Source: Bacteroidota bacterium (GTDB lineage Bacteria > Bacteroidota > Bacteroidia > Flavobacteriales > Weeksellaceae). From it: DNA of 64,000 nt. Location of the stretch: the NCBI GenBank assembly GCA_023386965.1, contig JAEWIR010000028.1:47835-111834 (forward strand). Direction: 5' to 3'. A program made the translations under genes and the position numbers. Positions 52,588 through 60,758 of this stretch are shown here, piece after piece (position 1 is the first letter of the stretch; each line of letters starts with the position of its first letter). The notes below the pieces were generated by a model. It was not told the DNA's origin. It saw only the letters and a list, made by a program, of their open reading frames with translations, and did no database searches.

Positions 52588-54993
52588 TTATTTTTTAAAG
52601 CATTTCTCAAGGAACTGATCCTGCTCCCATAATACATGCAGAATACTTTCACGGGCGGCATAACCATGGGATTCCAGCGGCAGCAAAACCATCCGGACCG
52701 GCGCGCCCAGATTTTTCAGTGCCTGGAAGTATCTTTCTGTCTGCAGGGTAAATGTGCCGGGATTATTATCGGCTTCGCCGTGTATCAGAAGCATCGGTGT
52801 TTTCATTTTGTCAGCATTCATAAATGGCGACATCGTGTTGTAAACTTCCGGCACATCCCAGTAATTCCGCTGTTCTGACTGGAAACCGAATGGCGTAAGA
52901 GTTCTGTTATATGCACCGCTTCGCGCAATTCCACATGCGTAATCGTTAGAGTGAGTAAGCAGATTAGCGGTCATAAATGCTCCGTAGGAATGACCGCCAA
53001 CAGCAACTTTTGACCGGTCAATATAACCTAACTGATCCACTGCATCAATTGCAGCTTTACCGTTGGCCACGAGCTGCGGAATAAATGTGTCATTAGGTTC
53101 TGTTTTTCCTTCACCGATTATCGGAAAAGCAGCATCATCCAAAACTGCATAACCTTTAGTAACCCAATATATAAATGAACCATAGCTGGGAAATGTAAAA
53201 TCATTCGGATTCTGTGTATTTTGACCCGCTGTATTTTTGTCTTTATACTCAGCCGGGTAGGCCCAGATCAGCAGTGGTAATTTTTCTTTCGGATTTTTTC
53301 TGTCAAATCCTGCAGGTAAATATAGGGTGCCGCTAAGCTCTACGCCATCGTTCCGTTTGTATTTGATGACTTCCTTATAAACATCCTTTATGCTTTCAAA
53401 TGGATTTGCGAAGGCAGTCAGTGCAGTTGCTTTACCGTTTTTGATGTTTCGGATGAAATAATTCGGATACCTGCCCGCCGACTGTTCCACAACCAGGACT
53501 TCACCTTTTTTGACATCAATAATATCGATGATATTTTCCTTTGAGTTCTTAATTTTGGAAGTGTAAATGCGTTTTTTAGTCAGGGTGTTCACATCTATTT
53601 CGTCTATGAACGGGAACTGCCCGGCTTTCGTGAAGCCCTCGCCCACAAGATATGCCTTATTGCTTTTGGTATCAATAACTGTTCTGCCGAATTGATTTTT
53701 AGTTTGACTAAATGATCCCGGATCTGTGTATACATCCTGGTAATTCCGGTCATCAATTATGCGATGGGTATTGTCTTTGAAATTAATGAGGTAGGATTTT
53801 GTGTTGCGTGTGTCATACCAGGAATCGTTAATTACGGCAAAATCTGCATTGGACCACTCAATATTATTGAATCTTTGTTTGGTTTTAAAGAAAGACTTTG
53901 GCTCAGCATTAAAGGGCGCCTGCCATAAGAATACTTCATCCCGGAACTCAACAGATTTAGACTGGTCGCCACCATCAAGTGCTTCCGCATAAACCAGGGT
54001 TGCAGGCTCATCATCACGCCAGGACATGCTTCGTTTTCCGGTACGGACGGATGAGAAACCTTTAGGCATAATCTCTGTTAAAGGCACCTCGTTCACGGTT
54101 TTCACCAGATTTCCGTTCAGATCGTAAACCGTGCTGGTCATGGGAAACCGGCTGAGCGGCACGATGTACGAATAGGGTCGCTTAATGGTGGTAAGCATCA
54201 CAAAATTACCGTCGGGTGATAAGCTCATGCCGGTATAAATGGCCACACCTTTATAACTGCTCTCGTTGCCGTCCAGGGTAATTTTCACAAGCTCAGAAGT
54301 AGCAAGTGTGTCAAAATTCTGTTCGTCCTGGGGGTTCTTAAGCAAATCCTGATAGGTTCTGTTTTGAGAAACTTTACCGTCGGCCGTAGAAACCGTTGGT
54401 CCTGCCGGAACTTCTTTTGTCGGGTCGATTAAATCAATGCGGTTTGCCGGGATTTTTTTTGCCAAAAGACTCTGGGAATCTTTCATCCACACATAGGGCG
54501 TACCCACATTGGCATTCAGGTTGTCACTGCTTATTTTTTTGGCGGTTGCCTTAGCCAAATCCACTACCCAAAGTTCTACTCCCCTTGACGTTGTGTTGGT
54601 GAAGGCCAGCTTTTGTTCGTTAGGCGCAAAACTCATGTATGCTATTTTTGGATTGGCAGGCAGACCTTTTATCTGTGTTTCTGCCTTGTCTTTTAGCCTC
54701 CTTACCTTCAGATTAGTAATGTACGTAACAGTACTCGCAATGTTCGTCACCGGGTTTACACGCAAGCCAGCCAGTTTCATTTCCGGCTGGTTAAGTTCGT
54801 CCAGGGATTTGTATGTATTTCGGTAGGTAAAGACCATCCAGTCTTTTTTGCTGTTCATGATCACGCCCGGAGCGCGCTGATAATCGGCAAGCTGAAGGAT
54901 TTCTGCAGAGGGCTGCCTGTAGGTGATATTCTCCTGAGCAAAGGTCAGTCCCGCAAACAGAAGTGCGATCACGGCAGTTTTAATTTTCATCAT
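52588..54993 (-). CDS. Secreted prolyl oligopeptidase-family (S9) serine peptidase
   Basis: 801 residues. Signal peptide (MMKIKTAVIALLFAGLTFAQ), a beta-propeller region (about 40-520) and a C-terminal alpha/beta hydrolase peptidase domain. Catalytic triad: Ser in VGGHSYGAFMTANL, Asp in IHGEADNNPGTF, His in PLESHGYAARES. The spacing and the GAYNRTLTPFGFQSEQRNYW segment resemble glutamyl endopeptidase-type S9 proteins of plants and bacteria. Likely exported to periplasm. It is the last clear core gene before the accessory region. Confidence 0.9.
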   Translation of the reverse strand: MMKIKTAVIALLFAGLTFAQENITYRQPSAEILQLADYQRAPGVIMNSKKDWMVFTYRNTYKSLDELNQPEMKLAGLRVNPVTNIASTVTYITNLKVRRLKDKAETQIKGLPANPKIAYMSFAPNEQKLAFTNTTSRGVELWVVDLAKATAKKISSDNLNANVGTPYVWMKDSQSLLAKKIPANRIDLIDPTKEVPAGPTVSTADGKVSQNRTYQDLLKNPQDEQNFDTLATSELVKITLDGNESSYKGVAIYTGMSLSPDGNFVMLTTIKRPYSYIVPLSRFPMTSTVYDLNGNLVKTVNEVPLTEIMPKGFSSVRTGKRSMSWRDDEPATLVYAEALDGGDQSKSVEFRDEVFLWQAPFNAEPKSFFKTKQRFNNIEWSNADFAVINDSWYDTRNTKSYLINFKDNTHRIIDDRNYQDVYTDPGSFSQTKNQFGRTVIDTKSNKAYLVGEGFTKAGQFPFIDEIDVNTLTKKRIYTSKIKNSKENIIDIIDVKKGEVLVVEQSAGRYPNYFIRNIKNGKATALTAFANPFESIKDVYKEVIKYKRNDGVELSGTLYLPAGFDRKNPKEKLPLLIWAYPAEYKDKNTAGQNTQNPNDFTFPSYGSFIYWVTKGYAVLDDAAFPIIGEGKTEPNDTFIPQLVANGKAAIDAVDQLGYIDRSKVAVGGHSYGAFMTANLLTHSNDYACGIARSGAYNRTLTPFGFQSEQRNYWDVPEVYNTMSPFMNADKMKTPMLLIHGEADNNPGTFTLQTERYFQALKNLGAPVRMVLLPLESHGYAARESILHVLWEQDQFLEKCFKK

Positions 54994-55036
54994 ATTATAG
55001 CTGGTTTATATTGGTGTTTTGAGGGTTGCCGAAGCA

Positions 55037-55370
55037 AGCGGCGTACAAGGACCAAAGTAGTAAAAATTCTGTAAAAAAGTCAATGACTATTGCAAACACA
55101 GAGTTTTTCAGGAGGTTTTCGATGCATATTTTACCGAAAAGATTTGTAAGGATCCGCCATTACGGCATCCTGAGCAGCAGCTGGAAACGTGGAAAACTGC
55201 AGAATTTACAGTCAGATTTAAAGATCAAGATCCCGGAGGTAACACCCAAAACGCTGCTCCGGAAATGCCGCTGCTGCAAAGCGGGAAACCTTATTACCAT
55301 TGCTGTTTTCGGGCAGCGCGGTCCGCCACCGGAATATCTTTTCGTTATCCAACCTGCTCCCGCCAGATAA
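55037..55370 (+). pseudogene. IS91-family (Y2) transposase C-terminal remnant
   Basis: In frame from about 55037, a run of YKDQSSKNSVKKSMTIANTE leads into FFRRFSMHILPKRFVRIRHYGILSSSWK, the conserved C-terminal block of IS91-type Y2 transposases. It ends ...CRCCKAGNLITIAVFGQRGPPP. The N-terminal three quarters, including the HUH and tyrosine motifs, are missing, and no IS91 ends were found. The fragment starts 44 bases upstream of the S9 peptidase 5' end, at the border of the accessory region. Confidence 0.75.
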
Positions 55371-55447
55371 CCTTTGCGGGTAACGGAGATTATATTCTGC
55401 AGCAAGTAAAACCCGTAGAAAACACTCATAAAGGCTACCAAATGCCA

Positions 55448-55481
55448 CAAAAAAAAGCAGTCATTCCAAAAAACTGCTTTC
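55448..55481. terminator. Hairpin with A/T runs
   Basis: AAAGCAGT...ACTGCTTT with eight A residues before it. On the minus strand it has a terminator form (T-run after the stem). Confidence 0.55.
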
Positions 55482-55540
55482 TGTATCTAAATTCTAAAAA
55501 TGACAACTCCATAGACGGCTAAAAAGTTCCCGAAGGTTCC

Positions 55541-55588
55541 ATTTAACGGGCTTTCATTGTTCGCTTTTCAAGCCCAACGAAAGCCTAG
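55541..55588. repeat. attC-like palindrome a
   Basis: ATTTAAC (a RYYYAAC core) then GGGCTTTCaTTG...CAACGAAAGCCtA, ending GTTATTATG. Short (48 bases). The crossover-like G-TT lies at 55588-55590. First of the array; the boundary matching with the following module is weak. Confidence 0.5.
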
Positions 55589-55606
55589 TTATTATGCGTA
55601 GTTTTT

Positions 55607-56104
55607 TTATTTTGCTATTTCCTCTTCTAAATACTTAAAAGCTGTCATTCCAGAGAAGTCATTTACATTCCAAAATTTATGTTCTAAAACTTCGATTACA
55701 TTTAAATCATAAACTTTCTTCTGTTTAAACTCTTTTCTTAATTTATCTGGAATAGAAAATGCCATAAATCTTTTAGGTCGCTCTTCTTTGTCAAAATCAT
55801 AATCACGATTTTCCATCTGTTGAAAAAAGTAATAAATTTCATTGTCGTTTGGTTTGATATTTTCATTAATTTTTTTCAGCGTATCCAAACTTAAGGATAG
55901 AAATACTTTATATGAAATGTCATCCACTTTTTTATGACAAACCAAAGTGTTTGGAAAATCTTTTGAAACAATACAGTTATTTTTTTCTTTAAAGTTTATT
56001 GTACTTGATGGATCAATATAATTTTTGACAATATTAGACTGCTGACTATACAAAACTTTTGTGGTGAATAAAATGAATAAAATGAATAGAATTCTTTTTC
56101 GCAT
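55607..56104 (-). CDS. Small exported protein of unknown function (array module 1)
   Basis: 165 residues. Start chosen at MRKRILFILFILFTTKVLYSQ, a clear signal peptide; the upstream in-frame ATG (56167) lies inside the neighbouring palindrome. The mature part is Lys/Asp/Asn-rich with a C-terminal LNVIEVLEHKFWNVNDFSGMTAFKYLEEE. No family recognised. The gene fills the module: 18 bases from its stop to one palindrome and 16 from its start to the next. GC is clearly lower than in the core genes. Confidence 0.75.
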   Translation of the reverse strand: MRKRILFILFILFTTKVLYSQQSNIVKNYIDPSSTINFKEKNNCIVSKDFPNTLVCHKKVDDISYKVFLSLSLDTLKKINENIKPNDNEIYYFFQQMENRDYDFDKEERPKRFMAFSIPDKLRKEFKQKKVYDLNVIEVLEHKFWNVNDFSGMTAFKYLEEEIAK

Positions 56105-56113
56105 GTTATTTTT

Positions 56114-56239
56114 TTTTAACGTTTCGGGGCTTGGCGACTGCGGGCATTTCAAAGCCAAAAGCTTCAACTAAAATACAAATTTAAACCGATGCACAAAACG
56201 TGAACTAATAACTTTCCGCCCACTGTTGCAAAACCCGTG
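56114..56239. repeat. attC-like palindrome b
   Basis: About 126 bases from TTTTAAC to ...CCGCCCACTGTTGCAAAACCCGTG. Arms CGTTTCGGGGCTTGGCGACTGCGGGC and the reverse complement of CCGCCCACTGTTGCAAAACCCGTG pair imperfectly. The outer end runs directly into IS copy A. Confidence 0.6.
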
Positions 56240-56922
56240 TGCCTGTTGCGCAACATACATCAAATATACTTAAAAAGGGTGGACTGCAGTTTGAACAGCA
56301 TTTATATTGTTATAAATAGTGGAAAAACAGTTGTATATGCAGAATATTTTTTTTAATTTTAATTATGCAGGGAAAGAAAAAATACACGCCAAAGATCTTC
56401 TATCAGCTCAGTCTGGACGCCTTGGTGCCCGAAGACAATTTCTACAGGAAAATCCAGACTTAGGCAAATGACAAAGTTCGCGAGTAGAGCCGGTTCTGGG
56501 AACCATCATCAACCATCACAGCATGAAATGCGAAGCATTCACGAACACCAATAAAGAATTAAAAACTAGTGAGTAAAATAATCAACTCGCGGGGTATGGC
56601 TCAGGCCAACAAACATAGCCTGTCCCGTTCCGGACGGGATTTTGATGGCTGCGCTCACTTACAATCTAAAAAAATATCTGAAGTTCATTACCCGAAAAGC
56701 GTACCGAAATGCTCAAATAATGAACCTTTCAAAAGGGAAGTTTTGGTTTTGGCGAAACCGCTTTCCCCTGACTTGACCAGCTTCCATTTAAGCCACTGGA
56801 AAATCCGAAATCTTTCACCGCTGAAAACAAAAACCTCCTTTAAATCGCTTTAAAAGAGGTTGTTTTTTATTGAATTTTCAGACCTTGCCGCTGAAATCTG
56901 AGGTTGCGCAACGGTTACCGAT
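56240..56922 (+). mobile_element. IS1182-type copy A, internally deleted (about 0.68 kb)
   Basis: Starts TGCCTGTTGCGCAAC and ends GTTGCGCAACGGTTACCGAT; the GTTGCRCAAC motif is the inverted end. Only the first 32 transposase codons are present (MQGKKKYTPKIFYQLSLDAL..., ATG 56365, stop 56461), then a jump to the 3' part (GTTCGCGAGTAGAGCCGG...). The deletion junction contains AGGCAAATGACAAA, the same as in copy C. The tail carries the same two small insertions as copy B. Sits between palindrome b and module 2. Confidence 0.8.
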
Positions 56923-56984
56923 GTTAGGTGATGTGATATTTTTTTCATTACTTTGTTTTTAGTATATTATATACAAGCTATGAG

Positions 56985-57683
56985 ATGGCAAATAAATTAA
57001 AAAATCCTATTAAAGAAATAGTATTAAGCGTTTCTTTTGAACAAAATATAGATATTGCTCAATTAGAATCAATTAGTAATAATAAACAGTTATTGTCGGA
57101 TTTTAGTACTTGTAAGCCAGGTTTTGATGCTAAAGTTAGTTTAGGTGAGGAACCATCAAGTGAATTTAGCCACACTGGGTACATTTTGAAATCTGATAAA
57201 GCGGAATATTCTGCTATATTAAATATTAAAAGAGGTAAAATTTCATATCATATTTTAAATGAATACTTAAGCTATGATGTTATATTAGATACTCTTGATA
57301 GATATTGGAATATTTTACAAAATGAAGTTGGGAGGTTGAATATTACAAATGTTTCGGCAAGATATATTAACCAGATAAACGTTTCAAAAACTGAAACTTT
57401 TAATGACTATGTAAATATCGAAATAAAAAGTCCTTTTAAAAATATTAAAGGGAAATTTATTAATTTTAACTTAGAATTCCCTGATAAAAATTTAATTAAA
57501 ACAAATGTTATTATAGCAAATAGTAACGAGAACAATCTAATATTAGATATTATAGTCGATAAAATTTGTAAAAAAGAATTGGTTAAAAATATTAGCGATA
57601 TCTTAATTGAGTTACGACCAATTAAAAATGAAATTTTTAATACAATAATAACAGAAGGAACTAAAAATAAATTTGAATTATGA
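56985..57683 (+). CDS. TIGR04255-like family protein (module 2, gene 1)
   Basis: 232 residues. The N-terminal KNPIKEIVLSVSFEQNIDIAQLE and the segment LDTLDRYWNILQNEVGRLNITNVSARYINQI resemble the sporadic TIGR04255 family, whose function is not known to me. No signal or TM. The codon use is very AT-rich, unlike the neighbouring core genes. Its stop overlaps the next gene's ATG (ATGA, 4 bases), indicating translational coupling. Confidence 0.65.
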   Translation: MANKLKNPIKEIVLSVSFEQNIDIAQLESISNNKQLLSDFSTCKPGFDAKVSLGEEPSSEFSHTGYILKSDKAEYSAILNIKRGKISYHILNEYLSYDVILDTLDRYWNILQNEVGRLNITNVSARYINQINVSKTETFNDYVNIEIKSPFKNIKGKFINFNLEFPDKNLIKTNVIIANSNENNLILDIIVDKICKKELVKNISDILIELRPIKNEIFNTIITEGTKNKFEL

Positions 57684-58126
57684 GCACTTTAGAATTTACA
57701 CATATTGATAATGTTTTGTACAATTCCATAGATACAAGCTTGTATTCTAATTATTTTGATTCAAAACATGAAAGTTTTAATAATCCTTTAATAGTTGAAC
57801 TTGAAGGATTATATAATAATATTATTTCTTCATTTTCGAGCATTACAAAAGATCAGATTCTTGTTATTTCTAAGTTTTTTGATGTATTTAAATACATTCA
57901 GGAAATAATTGATCCGGATAGAATTAAAAGCTTTACTGTTTCAATAAATGAAGATGATGATATAATTTTCTCTAGAAAAAATAGTGAAGAATTTATTAGT
58001 ATTATAATACATCCTGAAGATGATTATACATTGTCGATTATTAATAAAACAAAAGGGAATGTATTAGATACTTTTAATAATACCGATTCTGATTTTGAAT
58101 CAATAGCCTATTCATTCTTTAAATAA
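57680..58126 (+). CDS. Unknown protein (module 2, gene 2)
   Basis: 148 residues, acidic, no signal and no TM. A beta-rich end (IKSFTVSINEDDDIIFSRKNSEEFISIIIHPEDDYTLSIINKTKG) follows a helical start (IVELEGLYNNIISSFSSITKDQILVISKFFDVFKYIQEII). I do not recognise a family. Coupled to gene 1 by a 4-base overlap and followed 15 bases later by gene 3. Confidence 0.65.
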   Translation: MSTLEFTHIDNVLYNSIDTSLYSNYFDSKHESFNNPLIVELEGLYNNIISSFSSITKDQILVISKFFDVFKYIQEIIDPDRIKSFTVSINEDDDIIFSRKNSEEFISIIIHPEDDYTLSIINKTKGNVLDTFNNTDSDFESIAYSFFK

Positions 58127-58141
58127 CTTATAATTGTAATT

Positions 58142-58708
58142 ATGAGTTGTTGTCAATTAGATTATATTCCTGAAAGATTAAAAACTCAGGATGATTCACC
58201 AATTTATAATAGATTTTCTTTACAAGATATACTTTACAGAAGGGTCACCCAAAAACAAGTGGATGATCCTTTTGGTAATATTTCCTTAACAGATTTATCT
58301 CACAATATTGGAACAGTTTTAGGTAATGAAGTATCTAAAAGTAAAGATGTTTTGTATTCAATATTAGCTGAAGAAGATTTCGAAATTTATTCAGAGCATA
58401 GACCTTTGGAATTAAAAATAATTTCTCTAAATGAAAATGAATGTTATGATAAAATTTTTGTTTGTGAGAAAAATGAAAACACAAAAGTTAGGATAAGATT
58501 GCAACATGATCCTGTTTGTTGTATGCATCCACATTGTGTTTTCCAATTTTTTGTTATAGATGTAGATAATTCAGAAACTGAAGTTACGTTTGACAATTAT
58601 AAAGAAACACTAGGTTCGAAACCTTTTAAATATCTTAGAAACATTCTACGTCAAGAGCTAAGTTTAATGATTATTCGGCAAGAAATTTCATTTGAAGGTC
58701 TGCTTTAA
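58142..58708 (+). CDS. Unknown protein (module 2, gene 3)
   Basis: 188 residues starting MSCCQLDYIPERLKTQDD. A central cysteine/histidine cluster HDPVCCMHPHCVFQFF (about residues 122-137) could bind metal. It ends FKYLRNILRQELSLMIIRQEISFEGLL, likely helical. No family recognised. The stop is 8 bases before ACCTAAC, as expected for a cassette gene. Confidence 0.65.
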   Translation: MSCCQLDYIPERLKTQDDSPIYNRFSLQDILYRRVTQKQVDDPFGNISLTDLSHNIGTVLGNEVSKSKDVLYSILAEEDFEIYSEHRPLELKIISLNENECYDKIFVCEKNENTKVRIRLQHDPVCCMHPHCVFQFFVIDVDNSETEVTFDNYKETLGSKPFKYLRNILRQELSLMIIRQEISFEGLL

Positions 58709-58715
58709 TCATATC

Positions 58716-58843
58716 ACCTAACCGGTTTGCGGCTTTGCGTTCGGGCGGGATTTTACCACCAAACTTTCTTACGAAGCCTAAACTTCAAATTTACGAAAAA
58801 CTGTCATACGAAGCCGTTCGCCCCGCCTGACGCAAAACCGCTG
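58716..58843. repeat. attC-like palindrome c
   Basis: About 128 bases: ACCTAAC, CGGTTTGCGGCTTTGCGTTCGGGCGGG ... CCCCGCCTGACGCAAAACCGCTG. The arms pair over about 25 positions with bulges. The middle contains repeated TACGAAGC elements. It borders IS copy B directly. Confidence 0.7.
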
Positions 58844-59934
58844 TGCCTGTTGCACAACTTGAATCAAATATACTTAAAAAGGGTGGACTGCAGCTTAAAT
58901 CGCATTTATATTGTTATAAATAGTTGAAAAACAGTTGTATATGCAAGGTATTTTTCATAATTTTAATTATGCAGGGAAAGAAAAAATTCACACCGAAAAT
59001 CTTCTACCAGCTCAGTCTGGACGCCTTGGTGCCGGAAGATAATTTCTACAGGAAAATCCAGTCTGAACTCGGTTTGGATTTTCTCTACAAAGCCACCAGA
59101 AATTATTACGGAAAAGAAGGTCAGGCCAGCATCGATCCCGTGGTTTTCTTTAAGATCCTGCTGGTAGGCTATCTCAACAACATCAACAGCGACCGGGCTT
59201 TACTGCGGTATTGTAGCAACAGCCTGGATGTGCGCCTCTTTCTGGGGTATGACCTGGACGAGGAACTTCCCTGGCATTCCACGCTGAGCCGTACACGGCA
59301 GCTTTTTGGCGAGGAGCTTTTTCTGGAACTCTTCAGGAAAGTCCTTTCGCTTTGTGTGGAGAAAGGAATGGTGCGGGGCAAACGGCAGGCCGTAGACTCT
59401 GCCTTCATCAAAGCCAATGCAAGTATGGACTCTTTGGTGGAAAAAGAAGTTCTGGAAGACGCTTCGGCGTTCGTGGATGAGCTGGAAGAAAACAGCGAAT
59501 ACAAAGTCACTACTGAAAGGAAAAAACTTGTAGACCGTCACCACGCCTGGAAAGAGAAGGAATACAAAGGCATGCCGGGCAACAACAAAAGCGAAAGAAA
59601 GGACGAGGACGGCAATACGATCCGCCCCAAATACCTGAGCAACCACACCCACTACAGCCCAACCGATCCCGATGCAAAAATCTCTGTAAAACCCGGCAAA
59701 GCAAGGCAGCTGAACTATTCCGGACAGCTCGCTGTGGACGATGCTCACCACGTCATTACCGGTGCCTGCGCCAGCACCTCGGGCAGCAAAGATTCGGTGA
59801 TTTTTCCTGAAATAATGGATCAGACGCTTGAGAATCTGTCTTTGAACCGTATGCAGACCGAAGAAGTGCTGGCAGATGCAGGCTACAGCAGCGGCGAGTC
59901 TTTAAAGTATTGCAAGGAAAAAGGCATTAACGCC

Positions 59935-59988
59935 TAATTACGAACTTTATTTTTGTTTTTCTGCGGTGTTCGTGAATGCTGCGCATTT
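59935..59988. repeat. Small insertion inside the transposase (about 50 bp)
   Basis: Between codons for GINA and NFGQ an extra stretch starts with TAA. It contains GGTGTTCGTGAATGCTGCGCATTTC, which is the reverse complement (one mismatch in about 24) of GAAATGCGAAGCATTCACGAACACC at 60358-60382, the beginning of the second insertion. So the two insertions are inverted relatives. Confidence 0.6.
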
Positions 59989-60363
59989 CCAAACTTCGGC
60001 CAATACAAGCCCGAACGCGAAGGTTTTGTTTTCAACGAAAAAGAAAACCGTTACGAATGCCGAAAGACCGGCGGAAACCACGCTGTATTGCTCTTCAAAG
60101 GCACCAAAACCGACAGCAAAGGTTACGCGAAAAACATCTACAGAAGCAGCGAAAAAGATTGCGGCAAATGGCCGTTACGGGCGGAATGCTGCGGAAAGGT
60201 CACCAGGTTCAAGAAACTGGATGACAGCATCCACAAGCCGCTGTACGATGAGATGCACGAAAAACTAAACCGGGACAAGAAATACACCCGTTTTCTCACC
60301 AAACGCCGGAGTTCGCGCGTAGAGCCGGTTCTGGGAACGCTCATCAACCACCACAACATGAAA

Positions 60364-60418
60364 TGCGAAGCATTCACGAACACCAATAAAGAAATAAAAA
60401 CTAGTGAGTAAAATAATC
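60364..60418. repeat. Second small insertion in the transposase (about 55 bp)
   Basis: AAATGCGAAGCATTCACGAACACCAATAAAGAA... lies between codons for HHNMK and NSRGMSQANK. Copy C, which lacks it, reads MKRVNTRGMQNANK without a gap. The same insertion is found in copy A (56528-56582). Confidence 0.6.
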
Positions 60419-60456
60419 AACTCGCGGGGTATGTCTCAGGCCAACAAACATTGCCT

Positions 60457-60482
60457 GTCCCGTTCCGGACGGGATTTTAATG
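60457..60482. repeat. Small palindromic insertion TCCCGTTCCGGACGGGA
   Basis: CCTGTCCCGTTCCGGACGGGATTTT interrupts ANKHCL-MAALTYNLKKYL. Copy A has it as well (56618-56643); copy C does not (ANKHVLMASLTYNLKKYL). Confidence 0.6.
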
Positions 60483-60758
60483 GCTGCGCTCACTTACAAT
60501 CTGAAAAAATACCTGAAGTTCATTACCCGAAAAGCGTACCGAAATGCTCAAATCATGAACCTTCCAAAAGGGAAGTTTTGGTTTTGGCGAAATCGCTCGC
60601 TCACGGCTTCCATACATTCAGTATAAGCCAACATAAATTCGAAAGAATCAGTCTTGAGAAAAAGTAAAACCTCTCTTAAATCGCTTCAAAAGAGGCTGTT
60701 TTTATTGAACTGTCCGACCGTGACGCTGAAATCTGAGGTTGCGCAACAGTTACCGATG

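Larger units (their letters stand above)
56924..58722. other. Array module 2 (three-gene cassette)
   Basis: The module begins TTAGGTGAT after G56923 and ends ATCACCTAAC at 58722; the two ends are exact reverse complements over 10 bases (GTTAGGTGAT / ATCACCTAAC). ACCTAAC fits RYYYAAC and GTTAGGT fits GTTRRRY. It contains three plus-strand genes with very low GC. This end-complementarity is the defining feature of integron cassettes. Confidence 0.65.
58969..60600 (+). pseudogene. IS1182-family transposase (disrupted)
   Basis: ATG at 58969 (MQGKKKFTPKIFYQL). Family blocks: YYGKEGQASIDPVVFFKILLVGYLNNINSDR, LPWHSTLSRTRQLFGEELF, GKRQAVDSAFIKANASMDSL, TGACASTSGSKDSVIFPEIM, ADAGYSSGESL and RVEPVLGTLINHH. 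The frame stops at 59935 and resumes in the same frame at about 59992 (NFGQYKPEREGFVF). A second interruption at about 60365-60415 changes frame; the end reads SRGMSQANKHCL and, after another insertion, the basic LKKYLKF-like tail. Without insertions it would be a typical 480-500 residue DDE transposase. Confidence 0.85.
58844..60757 (+). mobile_element. IS1182-type copy B, full length but inactivated (about 1.9 kb)
   Basis: Begins TGCCTGTTGCACAAC and ends GTTGCGCAACAGTTACCGAT, just before module 3 (GTTACCAGC). It is the only copy with the full transposase reading. Inactivated by a roughly 50-base insertion with a stop (59935) and by two more insertions near the 3' end. Its left neighbour is palindrome c, right neighbour module 3. 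Confidence 0.85.

Noticed and set aside
56105..56167. Upstream start MKLLALKCPQSPSPE for the module 1 protein
   Set aside because: These codons are part of an attC-like palindrome; the signal peptide begins at MRKRIL.
56569..56853. Separate gene reading MSKIINSRGMAQANKH (and its twin at 60404-60667)
   Set aside because: These are the frameshifted 3' parts of the transposase with small insertions; the RGMAQANKH motif belongs to the IS1182 C-terminus.
58727..58927. 66-residue reading across palindrome c and the start of IS copy B
   Set aside because: It is made entirely of attC-like and IS end sequence.
58924..60411. Two separate genes (58924-59937 and 59953-60411) or a programmed frameshift in the transposase
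   Set aside because: Both parts are in the same frame, separated by a short insertion with a stop; the family is normally one continuous reading without frameshifting. So it is one disrupted gene.
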